The notes beneath the pieces are model-generated. The model searched no databases. It worked only from the letters and a program-made list of their open reading frames with translations, and was not told the DNA's origin. Position numbers and translations under genes: made by a program. Shown one piece after another: positions 55,363-59,130 of a DNA stretch of 59,130 nucleotides (position 1 is the stretch's first letter; the number at the start of each line of letters is the position of its first letter). The DNA is taken from contig NZ_BMGC01000017.1 of assembly GCF_014639795.1 (NCBI RefSeq), forward strand, positions 24,591 to 83,720, given 5' to 3'. This DNA is from Gordonia jinhuaensis. Its GTDB lineage: Bacteria; Actinomycetota; Actinomycetes; Mycobacteriales; Mycobacteriaceae.

Positions 55363-57456
55363 ATGGCCGAGCATGAGACGTCGAGCAGTATCTACATCGC
55401 CTCCCCGGAGGGTGACACCGGCAAGTCGACGGTGGCGCTCGGCGTCCTGCATCTGTTGACCGCGACCGGCGGGCGGGTCGGCGTCTTCCGCCCGATCTCG
55501 CGGGCGGCGGCCGGTGAACGCGACTACATCCTCGAACTGCTCATGGAACACGATTCGGTCGATCTGGACTACGACGACTGCATCGGCGTCACCTACGAGG
55601 CCGTCCACGCCGATCCGGATGCCGCGATCGCCGAGATCGTCGACCGGTTCCACTCCGTGCGGGATCGCTGCGATTCGGTACTGGTGGTGGGTTCGGATTA
55701 CACCGACGTGGGCAACGCCTCGGAGCTGACGTTCAACGCGCGTATCGCCGCGAACCTCGGCACTCCGGTATTGCTGGTTCTCAAGGCCGTTGACCGCAGC
55801 CCGGCCGAGGTGCTGTCGCTGGCCGAGGTGTGTCTGGCCGAGATCGAGTCGATGCATGCGACCACCGCCGCGCTCATCGCCAACCGGTGTCCGGTCGATC
55901 GGCTGGAGGAGTACCGGGCGGCACTGTCGAGCACGGGGCTGCAGTCGTGGGCGCTGCCCGAGGAGCCGCTGCTCATCGCCCCGACCATGGGTGAGCTGAT
56001 GGAGGCTGTCGACGGTGAGCTCTACAGCGGTGACCCCGAACTGCTCTCGCGTGAGGCGCTCGAGGTGATGGTCGGCGGCATGACCATCGAGCATGTGCTC
56101 GAGCGGCTGTCCGAAGGCGTTGCCGTCATCGCCCCGGCCGACCGGTCAGACCTGCTGATCGGACTCGTGATGGCCAATGGCGCACAAGGCTTTCCGAAAC
56201 TCTCGGGGATCATCCTCAACGGTGGTCTAAAACCCCACCCGATGGTCGCCTCGCTCATCGAGGGATTGCAGCCGTCGTTGCCGATGATCTGTTCGGATAT
56301 GGGGACGTATGAGGCCGCCCGCGCGGCCGCGCACTCCCGCGGCAAGGTCGGGGTCAACTCGGCCCGCAAGATCGACGCGGCGCTGGCGACCATGGAGGAG
56401 CATGTCGACTCCAAGACCCTGCTCGACAAGTTGCAGCTGCGCGCACCGGATGTGGTGACCCCGCAGATGTTCGAGTACCAGCTGATCGCCCGCGCACGTG
56501 CCGACCGCAAACGGATCGTGCTGCCCGAAGGTGATGACGATCGGATTCTGCGTGCCGCAGGGATGTTGTTGCGGCGCAAGGTTGCCGACCTGACGATCCT
56601 CGGCGATCCGGCCGCGGTGTCCGATCGAGCCCAGGAGTTGGGGATCTCGCTCGAGGGCGCGGAACTGATCGATCCGGCCACCTCGCCGCAGCTCGACGTG
56701 TTTGCCAAGGAGTACACCGAGCTGCGCCGGCACAAGGGTATGGATTACGAACGCGCACAGGCGATCGTGAAGGATGTCTCCTATTTCGGCACGATGATGG
56801 TGCACACCGGGATGGCCGACGGCATGGTCTCGGGTGCGGTGCACACCACTGCGCACACCATCCGCCCGGCGTTCGAGATCATCAAGACGGTGCCCGGGGT
56901 GTCGACGGTGTCGAGTGTGTTCTTCATGTGCCTGGCCGACAAGGTGCTCGCCTACGGAGACTGCGCTGTGGTTCCCGACCCGACGGTCGAACAACTCGCC
57001 GACATCGCCATCTCGTCGGCGGCCACTGCCGCACAGTTCGGCATCGACCCCAGGGTAGCGATGCTCTCCTACTCCACGGGTGTGTCGGGTTCAGGAGCTG
57101 ATGTCGAGAAGGTCCGTGCGGCAACCGATCTGGTCCATGAGCGCACTCCCGATCTGCTGGTGGAGGGTCCGATCCAGTACGACGCTGCGGTCGACCCCTC
57201 GGTGGCCGCGGGGAAGATGCCCGATTCACCGGTCGCCGGCCGCGCCACGGTGCTGATCTTCCCCGACCTCAACACCGGCAACAACACCTACAAGGCGGTA
57301 CAGCGCAGCGCCGGAGCCATCGCGATCGGTCCCGTCCTGCAGGGTCTGCGCAAGCCGATCAACGACCTGTCCAGGGGGGCGCTCGTGTCGGACATCGTGA
57401 ACACGGTGGCCATCACAGCGATTCAGGCGCAAGGGCTGGCCGACGCCGCAGAATAA
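55363..57456 (+). CDS. pta: Phosphate acetyltransferase (long form)
   Basis: 697 residues, three-domain Pta. The N-terminal P-loop domain (IYIASPEGDTGKSTVALGVL) and DRTGG-like middle domain precede the catalytic PTA_PTB domain (from RKRIVLPEGDDDRILRAAGM; AVVPDPTVEQLADIA; NTGNNTYKAVQRS). It converts acetyl-CoA and phosphate to acetyl-phosphate. TAGGCT 6 nt before the ATG points to a leaderless start. ackA follows after 38 bp, forming the classical acetate overflow/assimilation pair. Confidence 0.97.
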   Translation: MAEHETSSSIYIASPEGDTGKSTVALGVLHLLTATGGRVGVFRPISRAAAGERDYILELLMEHDSVDLDYDDCIGVTYEAVHADPDAAIAEIVDRFHSVRDRCDSVLVVGSDYTDVGNASELTFNARIAANLGTPVLLVLKAVDRSPAEVLSLAEVCLAEIESMHATTAALIANRCPVDRLEEYRAALSSTGLQSWALPEEPLLIAPTMGELMEAVDGELYSGDPELLSREALEVMVGGMTIEHVLERLSEGVAVIAPADRSDLLIGLVMANGAQGFPKLSGIILNGGLKPHPMVASLIEGLQPSLPMICSDMGTYEAARAAAHSRGKVGVNSARKIDAALATMEEHVDSKTLLDKLQLRAPDVVTPQMFEYQLIARARADRKRIVLPEGDDDRILRAAGMLLRRKVADLTILGDPAAVSDRAQELGISLEGAELIDPATSPQLDVFAKEYTELRRHKGMDYERAQAIVKDVSYFGTMMVHTGMADGMVSGAVHTTAHTIRPAFEIIKTVPGVSTVSSVFFMCLADKVLAYGDCAVVPDPTVEQLADIAISSAATAAQFGIDPRVAMLSYSTGVSGSGADVEKVRAATDLVHERTPDLLVEGPIQYDAAVDPSVAAGKMPDSPVAGRATVLIFPDLNTGNNTYKAVQRSAGAIAIGPVLQGLRKPINDLSRGALVSDIVNTVAITAIQAQGLADAAE

Positions 57457-57494
57457 CCGCCGATCCGACGACCCCAAGTGAACGGAGCAGTTCC

Positions 57495-58724
57495 ATGAGT
57501 GCAGACATCGCCACCACCGATCCCGTCTCGTCCACCACGTTGGTGCTGGTCCTCAACGCGGGGTCGTCATCGCTGAAATATCAGCTGCTGGAACCGGAGT
57601 CGGAGAAGGTGTTCGCCGACGGTGTCGCTCAGCGCATCGGCGAGGAGTCGTCGTCGATCACCCACGAGCAGAACGGTCAGTCGATCACGCGTGATCGGAA
57701 ACTCGCCGATCATCAGGAAGCGCTCGAGGAGATGCTGTCGTTGTTCGCCGACAACGGCACCGATCTGACCACGGTCGGGCTGACCGCAGTGGGGCACAGG
57801 GTGGTGCACGGCGGGCAGATGTTCTACAAGCCGACCGTGGTCGACGGGGATGTCATCAACGACATCGACAAGCTGTCCGACCTTGCGCCGCTGCATAATC
57901 CGGTCGCACTCGACGGCGTGCGAGCGATGCGCAAACTGCTCCCGGATACTCCGTCGGTCTGTGTCTTCGACACGGCGTTCTTCCACAACCTGCCGAAGGA
58001 GGTGTCGACGTACGCGATCGATCGCGAGATCGCCGAGGAGTATTCGATCCGCCGGTACGGGTTCCACGGCACCAGCCACCAGTACGTGTCGGGCAAGGTT
58101 GCCGAATTCCTTCGTCGTGACGTCGGCGATCTGAACCAGATCATCATGCACTTGGGTAACGGTGCATCGATCTCGGCGATCCGCGGTGGTTCGCCGGTGG
58201 AGACCTCGATGGGCCTCACACCGATGGAGGGCTTGGTGATGGGAACCCGTTCCGGCGATGTGGATCCCGGTGTGCTGACACACCTGGCGCGGGCAGCGAA
58301 GATGTCGTCAGACGATATCGACAAGATGCTCAACAAGCAGTCCGGGCTCAAGGGTTTGTGCGGAGAGAACGATTTCCGCGAGTTGTCGAACAAGGCTGCC
58401 GCCGGCGATGAGGATGCCAAGCTCGCCTACGACGTCTACATTCACCGGCTGCGCAAGTACATCGGTGCGTACATGTTGACTCTCGGCCGGGTCGATGTCA
58501 TCACGTTCACCGCGGGTGTGGGCGAGAATGCCTCGGACGTGCGCGCTGACGCCATGGGGCATCTGGCACAGTTCGGGATCAAGATCGATCCCGACCGCAA
58601 CGCGGTGCGCTCCAAGGAGCCTCGCAAGATCACCACCGACGACTCGGGCATCACCGTTCTGGTGGTGCCCACCAACGAAGAACTGTCGATCGCCCGTCAG
58701 TCTGTGGCTGCGGTCGAGGCGTAG
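57495..58724 (+). CDS. ackA: Acetate kinase
   Basis: 409 residues of the ASKHA fold. N-terminal VLNAGSSSLKYQLLE, then AVGHRVVHGG, the FDTAFFHNLP segment, GFHGTSHQYV, LGNGASISAI and the C-terminal TFTAGVGENASDVR are all conserved. It makes ATP and acetate from acetyl-phosphate, or the reverse. Start ATG with GGAG 8 nt upstream. Operon with pta. Confidence 0.97.
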   Translation: MSADIATTDPVSSTTLVLVLNAGSSSLKYQLLEPESEKVFADGVAQRIGEESSSITHEQNGQSITRDRKLADHQEALEEMLSLFADNGTDLTTVGLTAVGHRVVHGGQMFYKPTVVDGDVINDIDKLSDLAPLHNPVALDGVRAMRKLLPDTPSVCVFDTAFFHNLPKEVSTYAIDREIAEEYSIRRYGFHGTSHQYVSGKVAEFLRRDVGDLNQIIMHLGNGASISAIRGGSPVETSMGLTPMEGLVMGTRSGDVDPGVLTHLARAAKMSSDDIDKMLNKQSGLKGLCGENDFRELSNKAAAGDEDAKLAYDVYIHRLRKYIGAYMLTLGRVDVITFTAGVGENASDVRADAMGHLAQFGIKIDPDRNAVRSKEPRKITTDDSGITVLVVPTNEELSIARQSVAAVEA

Positions 58725-58757
58725 TTCCTCGGCGTCCGGCGGCGCCCACCACACCCG

Positions 58758-59130
58758 TCAGTAGGGTGGTGGGTCGTCAATGGCGCGCCGGTCTTGCCCC
58801 GCCTGTTCGCCTTCGAGGGCTTTTCGGTTGCGTTCTCGTTCTTGGCGTCGGCGGGCGTGTGTGTCTGCCAGGCGTGGTCGGCGTCTGGTGGGTGATTCTG
58901 TGTTCGGTTGTGGTGGTGGGTGTTTCGGCGGTTGCGGGTCGGGCTCGGGGTCGGTGAAGGTGATGTCCCGCAGGGTCGGAAACAAATCATCGCCGGATTC
59001 GGCGTAACCGTGGATCGTTGCACCATTCTGGGTGTAGAAGACCTGTCGGGCTTTGCCGGTGGCGTCGATGTACTGGTCATCGAGGAACACGCCGTCGGTT
59101 TTCATCTGGTGATGCATCCGGCACTTCGTG
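58758..59130 (-). CDS. HNH endonuclease / DUF222-type protein, 3' part (5' end beyond window)
   Basis: The open frame continues off the right edge. It begins TKCRMHHQMKTDGVFLDDQY, which matches the end of the HNH motif of actinobacterial DUF222/HNH proteins (CxxHHxxKT). The distal part is a Pro/Arg/Glu-rich tail (EPDPQPPKHPPPQPN, then ARRRQERERNRKALEGEQ). At least 123 residues. These multi-copy proteins (13E12 repeat relatives) are common in Gordonia and Mycobacterium genomes; their role is not settled. The window cuts the gene, so it is partial by position, not broken. Confidence 0.8.
   Translation of the reverse strand, partial: TKCRMHHQMKTDGVFLDDQYIDATGKARQVFYTQNGATIHGYAESGDDLFPTLRDITFTDPEPDPQPPKHPPPQPNTESPTRRRPRLADTHARRRQERERNRKALEGEQAGQDRRAIDDPPPY

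Overview
The window is about 65-70% GC. It uses GTG and TTG starts freely, packs genes tightly with ATGA/GTGA overlaps, and has many start codons sitting 6-7 nt behind a TANNNT -10 box (leaderless style). Together with an F420-dependent glucose-6-phosphate dehydrogenase and a gene order that (from memory) matches the M. tuberculosis Rv3644c-Rv3667 region, this points to a Mycobacteriales actinobacterium, most likely Gordonia or a close relative. No species call is possible from sequence reading alone.

Region 1 (1-10.8 kb): acetyl-CoA synthetase (acs) and a dipeptide ABC transporter (dppA-B-C, with dppD cut off from the others by an oppositely oriented PH-domain membrane gene). An intergenic repeat array with a CGCRACCAGTT core lies between acs and dppD. 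Then follows an Rv3662c-type protein. Region 2 (10.8-12.2 kb): a 1.5 kb protein-free interval with two structured RNAs, a probable Ms1/MTS2823-type RNA polymerase-binding RNA on the minus strand and a clear 6C RNA on the plus strand, separated by two families of 17-bp tandem repeats. Region 3 (12.2-17.6 kb): a Flp/Tad-type pilus locus (ssd-tadA-tadB-tadC-DUF4244 pilin-tadE-tadG-like) with a 24-bp repeat array immediately before tadE. Region 4 (17.6-28.1 kb): SftH/MrfA-type helicase, two cold-shock genes with shared leaders and terminators flanking an Rv3647c-type gene, topA, a class III adenylate cyclase, DNA polymerase III delta-prime and tRNA-Thr(CGT).

Region 5 (28.07-30.56 kb): a very small integrated element in tRNA-Thr. 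It is bounded by 46-bp direct repeats and holds a self-inhibited Fic AMP-transferase gene and an integrase reduced to its catalytic domain. Region 6 (30.6-38.1 kb): a secreted protein, an LLM-class oxidoreductase, two membrane proteins, a zinc alcohol dehydrogenase, a PNPOx-fold flavoprotein and the dTDP-rhamnose genes rmlB, rmlA and rmlC (rmlB and rmlA diverge from 36 bp). Region 7 (38.2-49 kb): an M1 metallopeptidase, a DoxX protein, a 1300-residue Pls-type single-module NRPS (poly-epsilon-lysine synthetase family), an HSL-type hydrolase, glutaryl-CoA dehydrogenase, a small membrane protein and an ABC exporter. Region 8 (49-59.1 kb): a secreted tyrosine phosphatase, fgd, a LysR regulator diverging from an EamA exporter, a GT39-type glycosyltransferase, the pta-ackA operon, and the 3' part of an HNH endonuclease gene running off the right edge.

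Functionally the window joins acetate activation and excretion (acs; pta-ackA), peptide import, surface structures (Tad pili, rhamnose, GT39), replication and nucleic-acid upkeep (topA, delta-prime, helicase, CspA), and small-RNA control. The most unusual items are the paired sRNAs, the duplicated csp leaders, the repeat arrays, the tRNA-borne Fic element and the Pls-like synthetase.
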